Positions 17,017 through 25,870 of a stretch of DNA of 64,000 nucleotides are shown here, one piece after another. The notes below the pieces were generated by a model that was given only the letters and a program-made list of their open reading frames with translations, did not search any database and was not told the origin of the DNA. Origin of the DNA: Thioclava nitratireducens (GTDB lineage Bacteria; Pseudomonadota; Alphaproteobacteria; Rhodobacterales; Rhodobacteraceae); assembly GCF_001940525.2 (NCBI RefSeq), contig NZ_CP019437.1, positions 1,214,501 through 1,278,500 on the forward strand. The letters are read 5' to 3'. Each line of letters starts with the position of its first letter. The stretch's first letter is position 1. A program made the translations under genes and the position numbers.

Positions 17017-18072
17017 TCAGGCGGTCTCGGGCCTGACGAGCGGCAGGTAATGGCGCCGCGTCATCAGCATCAGGACCGCGAGCAGAGGCGTCGCGAGCGC
17101 GAGCCCGAGAATGCCGAAGAAGCTGCCCATCAGCAGTTGGAACGCGATCACCAGCGCCGGCGGCAGCGACATCGCCCTCTCCTGGATCTGCGGTGTGACG
17201 ACATTGCTCTCGAGCGCCTGAACGCCGAGATAGAGCAGCACGACCCAAAGCATCGTGATCGGACTCACCGTCAGACCCATCGCCATGGCGGGGATCGCTG
17301 ACAGGACCGGGCCGATATTGGGAATGAAGGTCAGAAGCCCTGCGAGGATCGCGAGGATCGCGGCCAGCGGCACGTTCAGCGCCCAGAGGCCGATGAAGGT
17401 CAGCACGCCGATCACCGTCATCGAAATCATCTGCGCGAAGAGCCAGCCAGACAGCGCCGCCCAGCCGGTCGCGAAACTCGCGACGATCCAGTCGCGGTCA
17501 GAGGCCGGAAAGAGCGCGGCGATCCCGCGCCGATACAACTGCGGCTCCACCGCGCCGTAGACACCGATGAAGGTTATCAGCAACGCGTTCCCGAGCATGC
17601 CAATCGACACCATCACGGTCGTCGCGGCTCCTTCGCCGGACGGCGCCATCGCGCCCAGATCGATCGAGCGCGTGAAGGAATGCAGCCAGCCATGCGAGTC
17701 GATGAATTGCTGTGCCTGCTTTCGTGCCTCGGGCAGGGCGCTCAGCAACTGGTCGAGCTGGTCTGACAGCCCCTGCGCCGCATATACGAAGAACAGCACC
17801 CCAAGCCCGATCAGCAGCAGCGCGTAGATCAGGAGCCCCCAGCCTTCGCCAATACGGAGCCTGCGCGCGATCGCGTTCCCGCCCATGCGCAGAAAAACCG
17901 CGATGAGCAGCCCGGCGAAGATCAGCAGCAGGATATGGGGAGCGATCAGGACCAGCAGAAGGAAAATCGCGATCGGCAGCCAGAAGGCGATCCGCTCGCG
18001 CGTGACCCATGCGCGCAGCCCCCGCGGCGCCGGACGCGCGTCTTCGGTGCAGGGTTGAGCCGGGTGTGACAT
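17017..18072 (-). CDS. AI-2E family transporter (PerM-type permease)
   Basis: This is a 351-residue polytopic membrane protein of the AI-2E exporter/PerM superfamily. The ATG at 18072 (MSHPAQP) has GGAG upstream and is preferred over an in-frame start 75 bases earlier. Hydrophobic helices alternate as in the family: ILLLIFAGLLIAVFLRMGG, FVYAAQGLSDQLDQL, then the conserved LTFIPNIGPVLSAIPAM and LESNVVTPQIQERAMSLPPAL segments. Some relatives are Na+/H+ antiporters, so the AI-2 role is only a family name. A GGAAC-N16-GGTT stress-promoter-like motif lies 38 bases upstream, divergent from otsA. Confidence 0.88.
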   Translation of the reverse strand: MSHPAQPCTEDARPAPRGLRAWVTRERIAFWLPIAIFLLLVLIAPHILLLIFAGLLIAVFLRMGGNAIARRLRIGEGWGLLIYALLLIGLGVLFFVYAAQGLSDQLDQLLSALPEARKQAQQFIDSHGWLHSFTRSIDLGAMAPSGEGAATTVMVSIGMLGNALLITFIGVYGAVEPQLYRRGIAALFPASDRDWIVASFATGWAALSGWLFAQMISMTVIGVLTFIGLWALNVPLAAILAILAGLLTFIPNIGPVLSAIPAMAMGLTVSPITMLWVVLLYLGVQALESNVVTPQIQERAMSLPPALVIAFQLLMGSFFGILGLALATPLLAVLMLMTRRHYLPLVRPETA

Positions 18073-18109
18073 GTCGCTCTCCGTGGCAGGTTTCGCTTGC
18101 TGAAAAGCC

Positions 18110-18134
18110 AACCAGTCGCCTCCGTCGAGGTTCC
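18110..18134 (-). promoter_or_regulatory. EcfG-like promoter for the PerM gene
   Basis: On the minus strand GGAAC (18134-18130) is followed after 16 bases by GGTT (18113-18110). The alphaproteobacterial general-stress sigma factor EcfG recognises GGAAC-N16/17-CGTT; one base of the -10 element differs. A start about six bases further on would leave a leader of roughly 30 bases to the ATG at 18072. Confidence 0.5.
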
Positions 18135-18255
18135 GTGCGCGCGACACTGCGGAAGTGAATTGTCATCCCGCTTTGGCGTCCCCTCGTACGCGCGCGAGGC
18201 AGGCTGTTTTTCCCGGACTTCTCGGAACAAGATGAAAAGATATGAAAAAATGTAC

Positions 18256-18272
18256 CCGAACAAAAAGTTCGG
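18256..18272. repeat. Perfect inverted repeat in otsA upstream region
   Basis: CCGAAC (18256-18261) and GTTCGG (18267-18272) flank AAAAA. The site lies about 50 bases upstream of the predicted otsA -35 element and may be a regulator-binding site. Read on the minus strand it is followed eight bases later by a T-run, but no minus-strand gene ends there. Confidence 0.4.
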
Positions 18273-18324
18273 AATGTCTTATGTTAATCGCCTAAACTTT
18301 TTTGCCGACGCTCCGCCATCGGGC

Positions 18325-18350
18325 GGAACTGCGCGCTTCAAGGGGGCGTT
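18325..18350 (+). promoter_or_regulatory. EcfG-type general stress promoter for otsA
   Basis: GGAAC (18325-18329) and CGTT (18347-18350) are separated by 17 bases, an exact match to the alphaproteobacterial EcfG consensus. Transcription would start near 18357, about 60 bases before otsA. Trehalose synthesis genes are known EcfG targets in other alphaproteobacteria. A match this good is expected about once per 64 kb by chance, so position is what makes it convincing. Confidence 0.7.
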
Positions 18351-18415
18351 GAGCGGACGAATATTTCAGACGTGACAGCCGTCACCATTCGTTCAATCCG
18401 GAGGTTTTTTCAGTC

Positions 18416-19867
18416 ATGCCCGCCCGTCTCATCGTCGTGTCCAACCGCATTCCCTCCGAGGCGACGCCCTCGGGTGGGCTCGTGGTGGCGCTCCACGAGG
18501 CGCTGCGCGAAAAGGGCGGCATCTGGATCGGCGCGCATCCCGAGGTCGGGTCCGAAGAGCCCGCCCTCATCGATATGGGGGGCACCCAATACGACAAGCT
18601 CGCCTTCCGTCTGACCGAGGAAGACCGCGAGGCCTATTACCTCGGCTTCGCCAATTCCGTGCTCTGGCCGATCGCGCATCACCGCACCGATCTGGTCGAG
18701 ATCAATCGCAGCTTCGACGAGGGCTACCTGCGGGTGAACCGCCGCATCGCGCAGCAGATGGCCGAGGTGATCTCGCCCGAAGATCACATCTGGATTCACG
18801 ACTACCATTTCTTCCCGTTGGCCGAGGAGCTGCGCAGCCTCGGCGTAACCAATCGCATCGGCTTTTTCCTTCACATCCCTTTCCCCAACATCACCGATCT
18901 CGACGTGTTGCCCGATCCGCCCGCCTTCGCGCGCTGGCTGGCGCATTACGATCTCGTCGGGTTGCAGACGCGGGCCGACGTGGCGCGCTGTCTCGAGATG
19001 TTCCGCGCCGATCCGAGGGCAGAAATGTTGCCTGACGGCGCGATCAAATTCGGCGCGCAGGAGGTATCCGTCCGGTCCTTTCCGATCGGTATCTCGGCTG
19101 AGAGTTTCGCCCGGGCGGCGCAGGACTGCGCGCCGCCGCCCGCGCACGAATTGTTCGGAGACGCCTATGTCATCGGCGTCGACCGGCTCGACTACTCCAA
19201 GGGGTTGCCGCAACGCTTCCGCGCGTTCGAACGCTACCTCGAGAGCTACGACACGGGGCCGCGCGCCTCGCTGGTGCAGATCGCCCCGCCGTCGCGCGAA
19301 AGCGTGCGGGCCTATCAGGAGATCACCGCCGATCTGCAGCAGATCGCGGGGCAGGTGAACGGACGCTTCGGCGAGGTCCATTGGGCGCCGATCCGTTTCC
19401 TGCACCGCCCCGTGCCGCGCGACGAGATCGCGGGGTTGCTGCGCGGCGCACGAGCCGCGCTCGTCACGCCGCTTGCGGACGGGATGAACCTCGTGGCGAA
19501 GGAATATGTCGCGGCACAGGACCCGGAAGATCCGGGCGTGTTGGTGCTGTCGCGCTTCGCGGGCGCCGCAGAGGACATGACCGAGGCCCTGCTGGTCAAC
19601 CCGCATGACGTCGACGAGACGGCGGCCGCGATCCGCCGGGCGCTCACGATGCCGCTCGAGGAGCGTCAGGCGCGCCATACCGCCTGCCTGAAGGTAGTCG
19701 AGGCGACCGATACGCGGATCTGGGCGCGCAGCTTCCTCAATCGGCTCGCCGCCTGCACACCCGCGTTGCGCATTACCGGGCGCGCCGCCGAATGGCTTCG
19801 GGACGAAGAAGAGGGCCGGGAATTCGACCCGGGCGCGCACCGCTCTATTTCAAAGGAGGAGGTCTGA
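18416..19867 (+). CDS. otsA: Alpha,alpha-trehalose-6-phosphate synthase (UDP-forming)
   Basis: This is a 483-residue GT20 glycosyltransferase that joins UDP-glucose and glucose 6-phosphate into trehalose 6-phosphate, a compatible-solute pathway. Motifs run in family order: LIVVSNRIP and PSGGLVVAL at the N terminus, IWIHDYHFFPLAEELR, NRIGFFLHIPFPN, VIGVDRLDYSKGLPQRFRAFE and LVTPLADGMNLVAKEYVA. Length is normal. No trehalose-6-phosphate phosphatase (otsB) is adjacent; instead an unrelated small protein follows after one base. Expression is probably under general-stress control, judging by the GGAAC-N17-CGTT promoter 66 bases upstream. Confidence 0.96.
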   Translation: MPARLIVVSNRIPSEATPSGGLVVALHEALREKGGIWIGAHPEVGSEEPALIDMGGTQYDKLAFRLTEEDREAYYLGFANSVLWPIAHHRTDLVEINRSFDEGYLRVNRRIAQQMAEVISPEDHIWIHDYHFFPLAEELRSLGVTNRIGFFLHIPFPNITDLDVLPDPPAFARWLAHYDLVGLQTRADVARCLEMFRADPRAEMLPDGAIKFGAQEVSVRSFPIGISAESFARAAQDCAPPPAHELFGDAYVIGVDRLDYSKGLPQRFRAFERYLESYDTGPRASLVQIAPPSRESVRAYQEITADLQQIAGQVNGRFGEVHWAPIRFLHRPVPRDEIAGLLRGARAALVTPLADGMNLVAKEYVAAQDPEDPGVLVLSRFAGAAEDMTEALLVNPHDVDETAAAIRRALTMPLEERQARHTACLKVVEATDTRIWARSFLNRLAACTPALRITGRAAEWLRDEEEGREFDPGAHRSISKEEV

Positions 19868-19868
19868 T

Positions 19869-20375
19869 ATGACCATGATGTCACGAAATCTGGAGACGAC
19901 CGCGTCGGAGGAGGGCGCGCTCGTCCTGATGCTTCATCCCGGGAATTGCGATCTCGAGTGCCACGGCGCGTTCATCGAGGCACTGAAGGATGACCGCTCT
20001 CACATCGTTTGCCTGTCGCAAGAAGGCGGTGGGCGCGGGGCGCTGATCGCCCAGCTCGGCGCTTGTGGCGCGACGCCGATCTGCGCATCCTTCCTGACCT
20101 ATAAAGACGAGGCGCTCTCCGATCCGGAAGAGCATGGCTCGATCGCGCATGTGCTGTCCTACATCATGCAGGCGCATGGTTTGACGCGCATCTTCGTGCC
20201 CAAGCACGATGGCGATCACGCGTGCCATGCCGCAATCGAAGCAATCGCGCAGAACCTGTCGCGTATCACCGGAGCGCCGGTCATTCACGCCGACGATCTG
20301 CCCGCGGAAAGCGACCTGGTCGCCGGTGGCGGCGATCCTGGCGGGAGCGGCTCGATCCTGAGCGCACATGCCTGA
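19869..20375 (+). CDS. Hypothetical protein, possibly a divergent PIG-L/LmbE-like protein
   Basis: This is a 168-residue protein of uncertain family. An unusually strong ribosome site (AAGGAGGAGG) overlaps the end of otsA and serves this ATG, so the two are co-translated. The layout loosely resembles PIG-L deacetylases: an N-terminal LVLMLHPGN (residues 18-26, where the family has AHPDDE) and a later FVPKHDGDHACHAA (residues 109-122, where the family has a D-H-x-x-H zinc motif). The catalytic DD pair is missing, so it may not be an active deacetylase. The tail after residue 145 is glycine-rich and probably disordered. A role beside otsA in stress physiology is inference. Confidence 0.7.
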   Translation: MTMMSRNLETTASEEGALVLMLHPGNCDLECHGAFIEALKDDRSHIVCLSQEGGGRGALIAQLGACGATPICASFLTYKDEALSDPEEHGSIAHVLSYIMQAHGLTRIFVPKHDGDHACHAAIEAIAQNLSRITGAPVIHADDLPAESDLVAGGGDPGGSGSILSAHA

Positions 20376-20516
20376 ACGGGTTCTCTCCGGGGCCGAGCGC
20401 TCGGCCAAAGAACAAGCCGCTCGCACATGAAGCTGCGCGAACGGCCCGGGATCGGCTTGTCGAAAAGCGGACCCTCGACAGGCCTCCCTAATGCTCGGGG
20501 CTTTGCCTGAAGCCCG

Positions 20517-21005
20517 TCACTTGGGCATGATCACCTTGTCGATCACGTGGATCACGCCGTTGCTGGCTTCGACATCCGCCTGCGTGACGCTGGCGTCGTC
20601 GACCATGACCGCGGGGTCGGTCTTGATCGTGACTTCCGAGCCCTGCACCGTCGCGGCCATCATCCCGTCGCTCAGATCGCCGGACATTACCTTTCCGGGC
20701 ACGACGTGATAAGTCAGGATCGAGGTCAGCTTGTCCTTGTTCTCGGGCTTGAGCAGGTCATCGACGGTGCCTTCGGGCAACGCGGCGAAGGCCTCATCCG
20801 TGGGCGCGAAGACGGTGAAGGGGCCATCGCCCTTGAGCGTGTCGACGAGACCCGCAGCCTGCACGGCGGCCACGAGCGTCTCGAAGCTGCCTGCGTTCAC
20901 GGCGGTGTCGACGATATCCATTCCGCCATGATTGTCGGCATGGGCGGGGGCGGAAACGAGCGCCGTTCCGGCGAGGACAGCGGCCATGAAGGTTCTTCTC
21001 AGCAT
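20517..21005 (-). CDS. Secreted fasciclin-domain protein
   Basis: This 162-residue exported protein consists of a signal peptide ([20 protein letters not shown], cleavage near residues 24-26) and one FAS1 domain. Both FAS1 signatures are visible: [18 protein letters not shown] and the C-terminal [13 protein letters not shown]. The frame is open upstream, but the ATG at 21005 has GGGAG close by and starts a proper signal. Bacterial single-FAS1 proteins are adhesion-like or of unknown function. It is a single-gene unit, convergent with the gene ending at 20375. Confidence 0.9.
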   Translation of the reverse strand: MLRRTFMAAVLAGTALVSAPAHADNHGGMDIVDTAVNAGSFETLVAAVQAAGLVDTLKGDGPFTVFAPTDEAFAALPEGTVDDLLKPENKDKLTSILTYHVVPGKVMSGDLSDGMMAATVQGSEVTIKTDPAVMVDDASVTQADVEASNGVIHVIDKVIMPK

Positions 21006-21148
21006 TCTCTTTCTCCCTTGGTTGGATCGTTGGCAGATCCGATGTTGGATCATGTGAGAGATACGGGAGATGCGCGGTATCGGATCACGCTCGGCTCGCA
21101 ATTTTGCGCGTATTCGTGATGTTGCGTGATCGCGGGCGTTCGAAGCGG

Positions 21149-22144
21149 TCAGCCGTCGAGAAGATGGAGCAACTGCGCCTCGGCGCGGCGCAGCCCGTCC
21201 ACCGCCGGAGCGTCCTGAGCGAGGCTGGTGAGCGCCTCCGGCTCGGCCTCGCTCAGTGCAATTACCTCGGGGTGGATATAGGAATTGCGCGCGATCGCCG
21301 GCGTGTTGTGAAGGCGCGCGGCGGCAGCCTCCGCCATCACCCTGATCGTCACGCGCCCGTCATCCGCCTGCCGCATCGCTGCCTCGAGCGCCGCGGCCGA
21401 TCCGTTCCAGGTCCGGAAGGTCTTCGCCGTCAGCCCTTCGGCCCCGGTGCGATCAGCGAGGAAGGCGTTCACCTCCTCGGAGCGCACCGAGTGGGGCTCC
21501 CCCGCCTCGTCCAGCCACGTGATCAGCTCGGCGCCCGGCAAATCGTCGAGCCGCGTCAGTGCGCGCTCCAGCGTCTTGTCGCGGAGCTCGCTTTCGACCT
21601 GCGCGCCACCCTTGCCGTTGAAGGAGAAATGCAGCGTGTCCCCGTCGAGCGTCATATGTGCGCCACGCAATGTCGTCGCGCCGAAACTGCGGTTCTCGCG
21701 GGCGTAATCGGCATTGCCGACGCGGATCGCGGTCCGGTCGAGCAGCGCCAGAACCGCGGCCAGCGCGAAGGCCCGGTCGCCCGGATCATGGCCGCGCAGA
21801 TCGTTCAGGATCGCGCGACGCAGGCGTGGCAGCACGGTGCCGAATTCCGCGAGCCGGTCGAATTTGCGCTGCGCGCGAAACTCGGTCCAGTCAGGGTGAT
21901 AGCGGTATTGCTTGCGCGCCCGCGCGTCGCGCCCCGTCGCCTGCAGATGCCCGTTCGGACGTGGTGAAATCCAGACGTCCTCGTAGGCGGGCGGCACCGC
22001 CAGTGCCTCGATCCGCCTACGCTCGGCACCGCGCGCGATGGTCGTGCCATCCGGGGCGGTATAGGTGAACCCGCGCCCGCAGCGCCGGCGCGTGATGCCT
22101 GGTCGGTCATCGGGATAATAGACGAGATCGGGCAGATCTTTCAT
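21149..22144 (-). CDS. DNA topoisomerase IB (poxvirus/eukaryote-like)
   Basis: This 331-residue type IB topoisomerase relaxes supercoils through a 3'-phosphotyrosyl intermediate. The catalytic set is present: Arg141 in RTAIRVGN, Lys178 in FSFNGKGG, Arg244 in KTFRTWNG, a His near residue 279 and the nucleophile Tyr289 in [13 protein letters not shown]. The N-terminal DNA-clamp part includes [27 protein letters not shown]. Length and motifs match bacterial TopIB, which is patchily distributed and not essential. It stands between the fasciclin gene and the molybdenum operon, all on the minus strand. Confidence 0.93.
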   Translation of the reverse strand: MKDLPDLVYYPDDRPGITRRRCGRGFTYTAPDGTTIARGAERRRIEALAVPPAYEDVWISPRPNGHLQATGRDARARKQYRYHPDWTEFRAQRKFDRLAEFGTVLPRLRRAILNDLRGHDPGDRAFALAAVLALLDRTAIRVGNADYARENRSFGATTLRGAHMTLDGDTLHFSFNGKGGAQVESELRDKTLERALTRLDDLPGAELITWLDEAGEPHSVRSEEVNAFLADRTGAEGLTAKTFRTWNGSAAALEAAMRQADDGRVTIRVMAEAAAARLHNTPAIARNSYIHPEVIALSEAEPEALTSLAQDAPAVDGLRRAEAQLLHLLDG

Positions 22145-22191
22145 GGGGCGAGAACGCCGGAGGTCTCGGCGCAGTTCCCCGCGTGTTGCGC

Positions 22192-22764
22192 CTATCGCGG
22201 GGCTTCTCGCAAGTCATCGGGGCGGTCGATATCGTGCAGCGTTCCGGGCGGCAGCGAAATCCGTCGCAAGTCGGGGGCGCGGCGCAGCAACGCCCCGGCG
22301 CCGCGGTCGCCTGTCAGCCGCAAAGCCGCGCCGAACAGCCTGCGCGGGATCAGCGCGGGCGGTGCGAGGCGGCCCTCGGAGGTGGCCATCCCCGGATGCG
22401 GTCCGGGTGTCGCGAGAAGCTGGCGCAGATGCGCCCGCGAGACATTGGGCATGTCGCCAAGGACGATCAGGAGATGGCTGGCCCCGCTGGCGTGCGCGGC
22501 GCGGATCGCGCGATGCAAGCTCGCGCTCTGGGCGCGGCCCGGTCCGATGCAGAGAAGGTCGAGGCCCGCGCCGCGGATCTCCTTCGGAAGCCGGGGGCCG
22601 CGGGTGATCGCGGCACGTCGGGGGAGGCCAAGGCCCCGCAGCGTTTCCGCGGCACGCAGCACGAGCGCGGCCTCTCCGCCGGAACGCGCGGCCAGCTTGT
22701 CACGGGCACCGAAGCGCCGCGACGCGCCCGCCGCAAGAACCACGCCCATGATCTTGCGCGCCAA
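22192..22764 (-). CDS. MobA/MocA-like molybdopterin nucleotidyltransferase
   Basis: This 190-residue nucleotidyltransferase has the MobA-like start VVLAAGASRRFGARDKL (residues 8-24), which binds the nucleotide, and a central LLIVLGDMPNVSRAHLRQLL matching the metal-binding DMP motif. Proteins of this kind attach CMP or GMP to molybdopterin. The gene starts three bases after the XdhC gene ends and is last in the Mo-oxidoreductase operon, so it probably makes the dinucleotide cofactor for that enzyme. By analogy with MocA and PaoABC the product would be the cytosine form, but this is not provable here. Confidence 0.85.
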   Translation of the reverse strand: MARKIMGVVLAAGASRRFGARDKLAARSGGEAALVLRAAETLRGLGLPRRAAITRGPRLPKEIRGAGLDLLCIGPGRAQSASLHRAIRAAHASGASHLLIVLGDMPNVSRAHLRQLLATPGPHPGMATSEGRLAPPALIPRRLFGAALRLTGDRGAGALLRRAPDLRRISLPPGTLHDIDRPDDLREAPR

Positions 22765-22767
22765 GCT

Positions 22768-23685
22768 TCAGACCCGCGCGAGTTGCAGCACTTCGGCCAG
22801 CACGGAGACCGCCAACAGCCGCGGCTCGCGCGCCTGTTCGATGAGGCCGACGGGACCGCGCAGCCGAGAGATCGCGGCTTCCGAGAGCCCTTTGCGGCGC
22901 AGCGCCACCGCGCGCTGACGTGCCGTTCGGCGGCTTCCCTGCGCGCCGATGAAGAACGCGTCGCTTTCCAGAAGCTGCGCGAGGATAGGGATTTCCCGGT
23001 CGTGATCGTGGAAGAACAACAGCGCCGCCATGCGTGGATCGGGCGCGATCTCGCCAAGCGGGTTGCTGCGCCGGAATTCGTGGCTCGTCACGCCGGGCAG
23101 GGTCACCGGTTCGGGCATGACGAGATCGGCCTGATAGCCCGCGCCCGCCGCGAGCTGGGCAAAAGTCTCGGCTTCGATCCCGGTGCCGAAGACCACGAAA
23201 CGCGGCTCGGGCACGAGATGCAGGCTCAGATCGGTCTCGGGCTGCGGCGCGAGCGTCAGAACGCCCTGCGCGCCCGACAGGTGTAGCGAAAACGGCATGC
23301 GGGCAGCGACCGCCTTGGCCATCCGCTCTTGAGCGGAGACCGGCGGGGCAGGGATCACGGCGATGTCGAGCGCGCCGCCGCAGGGCAGCACGAGGTCGAT
23401 GAAGGGCGAGCCTTCGCCGTAGCGCAAGTGCCGCGGGCAGCCGTCCTGTGCGACCTTTTTCAGATGCAGCTCAATATCGGCATCGATGCAGCCCGCCGAG
23501 AGATGGCCCCGGATGTCGCCGCGATCGTCGAGGCTCATAGCCGCACCGAGGGGGCGGTAACCCGCCCCCTCGATCCGCGTCAGAATGGCCAGCGCCGCCA
23601 ACCGTCCCGGCGCGGGCAGCGGTATCTCCGCCATGCCGAGCCGGGTTTCAGTATGTGCGCGCGCGCGGAGCGGACTACCGTCCAT
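22768..23685 (-). CDS. XdhC/PaoD-type molybdenum cofactor maturation protein
   Basis: This 305-residue chaperone inserts sulfurated molybdenum cofactor into xanthine-oxidase-family enzymes. A TTG at 23691 is possible, but the ATG at 23685 has GAGGGG seven bases away. The N-terminal XdhC domain includes HLSAGCIDADIELHL and LVLPCGGALDIAVIP with the conserved cysteines; the C-terminal Rossmann-like domain includes RFVVFGTGIEAETFAQLA, LLFFHDHDREIPIL and FFIGAQGSRRTARQR. It overlaps the upstream large-subunit gene by 11 bases and precedes the MobA-like gene, forming the maturation half of the operon. Confidence 0.9.
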   Translation of the reverse strand: MDGSPLRARAHTETRLGMAEIPLPAPGRLAALAILTRIEGAGYRPLGAAMSLDDRGDIRGHLSAGCIDADIELHLKKVAQDGCPRHLRYGEGSPFIDLVLPCGGALDIAVIPAPPVSAQERMAKAVAARMPFSLHLSGAQGVLTLAPQPETDLSLHLVPEPRFVVFGTGIEAETFAQLAAGAGYQADLVMPEPVTLPGVTSHEFRRSNPLGEIAPDPRMAALLFFHDHDREIPILAQLLESDAFFIGAQGSRRTARQRAVALRRKGLSEAAISRLRGPVGLIEQAREPRLLAVSVLAEVLQLARV

Positions 23686-25870
23686 CAGCAAACCCCTCGA
23701 GAACCTTGTCCGGCGTGGCCGGATAGTGATGCAGCCGAATGCCCGTCGCGTTGTGGATCGCGTTGATCACCGCGGCGCCGGAGCCCGAGATCCCGAGCTC
23801 GCCGACGCCCTTCGACTGGATCGGGTTGGCCTCGTCGTCGCGTTCGGGCAGGAAGACCACTTCGATGTCGCGCGGAATATCCGCATGCGAGGCGACATGG
23901 TAATTGGCCAGATCCCGGGTGACAATATGGCCGGTGCGCGGATCGTGACCAAGCTCTTCGAGCAATGCCGCGCCCACTCCCCAGACCATGCCACCGACGG
24001 CCTGGCTGCGCGCGGTCTTCTCGTTCAGCACGCGACCGATCCCGAGAACGCCGAGCATCCGACGCACCCGCACCTCGCCCGACACCTCGTTCACGGCGAC
24101 TTCAACGAAATGCGCGCCATACCCTGCCGAGAAGTGGGTCTCGGCGGTTTTGCCGCCCTCGATCCTGCCTTCGGCGCTGATCGGATCGCTGAGCAGATCC
24201 ACCAGCTTCGCGCTCTTGCCGTCGCCGGAGACCTCGCCGTTGCCGAGCTTCAGATCCTCGATCCGGCAGCCGAGCTTGTCGGCAAGCTGTTCGCGGATCT
24301 TGCGCGCGGCGAGGAAGACTGAAGACCCAGACGACGACGCCCCGAAGGAGCCGCCAGAGCCCGACGCGCCCGGCAGGTCGCTATCGGCCAGATGCACGGA
24401 GACCTTATCGATCGGCAGGCCCAGCATCTCGCCCGCGATCTGGCCGAGGATGGCGTAGCTACCGGTACCGATATCGGTCATGTCGGTCTCGACCAACGCA
24501 CCGTCCGCGCTGAGCGTGACGCGCGCCGCAGAAGGCACGAGGAAGTTCGACCGCCCGGCGCCCGCAACGCCCATGCCGATCAGCCATTCGCCTTCGCGGC
24601 GCGTCCCTGTCTTGGGGCGCTGGTCCCAGCCGAAGCGCTTCGCGCCTTCGCGCAGGCTTTCCTCCAGCGCGCGGGCCGAATAGGCCTGACCGGTTTCGGG
24701 ATGCTTTTCGGGTATGTTGCGCAGCCGCAGTTCCACCGGGCAGATACCCAGCTTCTCCGCGAGTTCGTCCATCGCAGTCTCCATTGCGAAGGTGCCGACC
24801 GCTTCACCGGGTGCGCGGACCGAGCCCGAGGGCGTGCGGTGATTGCGAGAGATATGCTGACGCATCACCCGGTTGGGCGCGGCATACATGAAGCGGCTCG
24901 CGGCATTCACCGGTTCGGAGAAGGCTTCCTCTTCGAGATTGGAGACTCGATCCTCGTGACCGATCCCGGTCAGCTTGCCGCTCTCCTCGGCGGCGAGACG
25001 AAGACGCTGCCACGTCTCGGTGCGGCGCAGCACGGCGTCGAAAACGGTCTGACGGCTCAGCACGATCCGCACCGGGCGTTCGAGCTCGCGCGAGGCCAGC
25101 GCCGCCGCGATATGTTCCGAAGAAATACCCAGCTTGGAGCCGAACCCGCCGCCCACATAGGGCGCGAGGATATGCACCTTGTCCGACTCGACGCCAATCG
25201 CATCGGCCAGCTCCTCCTTGTTGAACCGCACCATCTGCAGCGACCCATGTAGAACAAGGCGACCGTCCTTCCACTCGGCGATACCGGCATGCGGCTCCAT
25301 CGCCGCCGAGACGTGACCAGCGGTGGTGTATTCGATATCCACCGACTGCGCGGCCTTCTCCATCGCGGCGTCGAGGTCGCCCTGGATGCTTTCGCGGCCC
25401 TCGTTCAGTTCGAGATCCACCCCGGCCGGGTCGACCGGTGCGCCGGGGTTCTGTTCGTAGCTGATCTTGATCCGGGTGGCGGCATCGCGCGCGGTCTCGA
25501 AGCTTTCCGCGACTACGAGGCCGATCGGCTGGCCGTGATAATCGATGCGGTCTCCGGGCTGCACGGGCGACGCACCGGCCATGCCCTGCGCAGGGTTGCG
25601 CACGAATTTCGGCCCGTGGAACAGCCCGACATATCCGGGCAGTTTCTTCGCTTCGCTCTCGTCGAAGCCGGTGACCTTGCCGCGCGTGATTGTCGCGCGC
25701 AGCATCACGCCGTGGACCATGCCTTCAAGCGCGAATTCGGCGGCATAGGGCGCGGTGCCGGTGACTTTCAGCTTGCCCTCGGGACGATCGAGCGGGGCGC
25801 CGACCAGACCCTGATTGGTTTCGTCCAGCAGCCGCGGCTGCGCTTCATCCATCGTGAACGTGTCGCTCAT
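23675..25870 (-). CDS. Xanthine-oxidase-family molybdopterin-binding subunit (PaoC-like aldehyde oxidoreductase)
   Basis: This is a 731-residue catalytic subunit that binds the molybdenum dinucleotide cofactor. It opens with LDRPEGKLKVTGTAPYAAE, the usual entry to this family, and includes LAPYVGGGFGSKLG, RSPSGSVRAPGEAVGTFAMET-like sequence near residues 345-365, GSGGSFGASSSGSSVF and, near the C terminus, KGVGELGISGSGAAVINAI with the catalytic Glu that activates the Mo-bound oxygen. Together with its short FAD and 2Fe-2S partners it matches the three-subunit PaoABC/YagRST layout rather than a two-subunit xanthine dehydrogenase. The substrate is probably an aldehyde or N-heterocycle. It overlaps the FAD gene by four bases. 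Confidence 0.9.
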   Translation of the reverse strand: MSDTFTMDEAQPRLLDETNQGLVGAPLDRPEGKLKVTGTAPYAAEFALEGMVHGVMLRATITRGKVTGFDESEAKKLPGYVGLFHGPKFVRNPAQGMAGASPVQPGDRIDYHGQPIGLVVAESFETARDAATRIKISYEQNPGAPVDPAGVDLELNEGRESIQGDLDAAMEKAAQSVDIEYTTAGHVSAAMEPHAGIAEWKDGRLVLHGSLQMVRFNKEELADAIGVESDKVHILAPYVGGGFGSKLGISSEHIAAALASRELERPVRIVLSRQTVFDAVLRRTETWQRLRLAAEESGKLTGIGHEDRVSNLEEEAFSEPVNAASRFMYAAPNRVMRQHISRNHRTPSGSVRAPGEAVGTFAMETAMDELAEKLGICPVELRLRNIPEKHPETGQAYSARALEESLREGAKRFGWDQRPKTGTRREGEWLIGMGVAGAGRSNFLVPSAARVTLSADGALVETDMTDIGTGSYAILGQIAGEMLGLPIDKVSVHLADSDLPGASGSGGSFGASSSGSSVFLAARKIREQLADKLGCRIEDLKLGNGEVSGDGKSAKLVDLLSDPISAEGRIEGGKTAETHFSAGYGAHFVEVAVNEVSGEVRVRRMLGVLGIGRVLNEKTARSQAVGGMVWGVGAALLEELGHDPRTGHIVTRDLANYHVASHADIPRDIEVVFLPERDDEANPIQSKGVGELGISGSGAAVINAIHNATGIRLHHYPATPDKVLEGFADGR

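Larger units (their letters stand above)
18073..18415. other. Divergent regulatory region between PerM gene and otsA
   Basis: This 343-base gap holds two stress-promoter-like motifs facing apart (18110-18134 minus, 18325-18350 plus), a perfect inverted repeat (18256-18272) and a noticeably AT-rich central section (about 18225-18305). No coding frame with a plausible start is seen. Confidence 0.7.

Noticed and set aside
18256..18272. The otsA-upstream palindrome as a terminator for a minus-strand gene
   Set aside because: The nearest upstream sequence on the minus strand is the otsA coding strand's complement, with no gene that could end there.
20496..20516. GGGCTT/AAGCCC hairpin as the fasciclin terminator
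   Set aside because: Only a 6-bp stem with no T-run on the minus strand; too weak to list.
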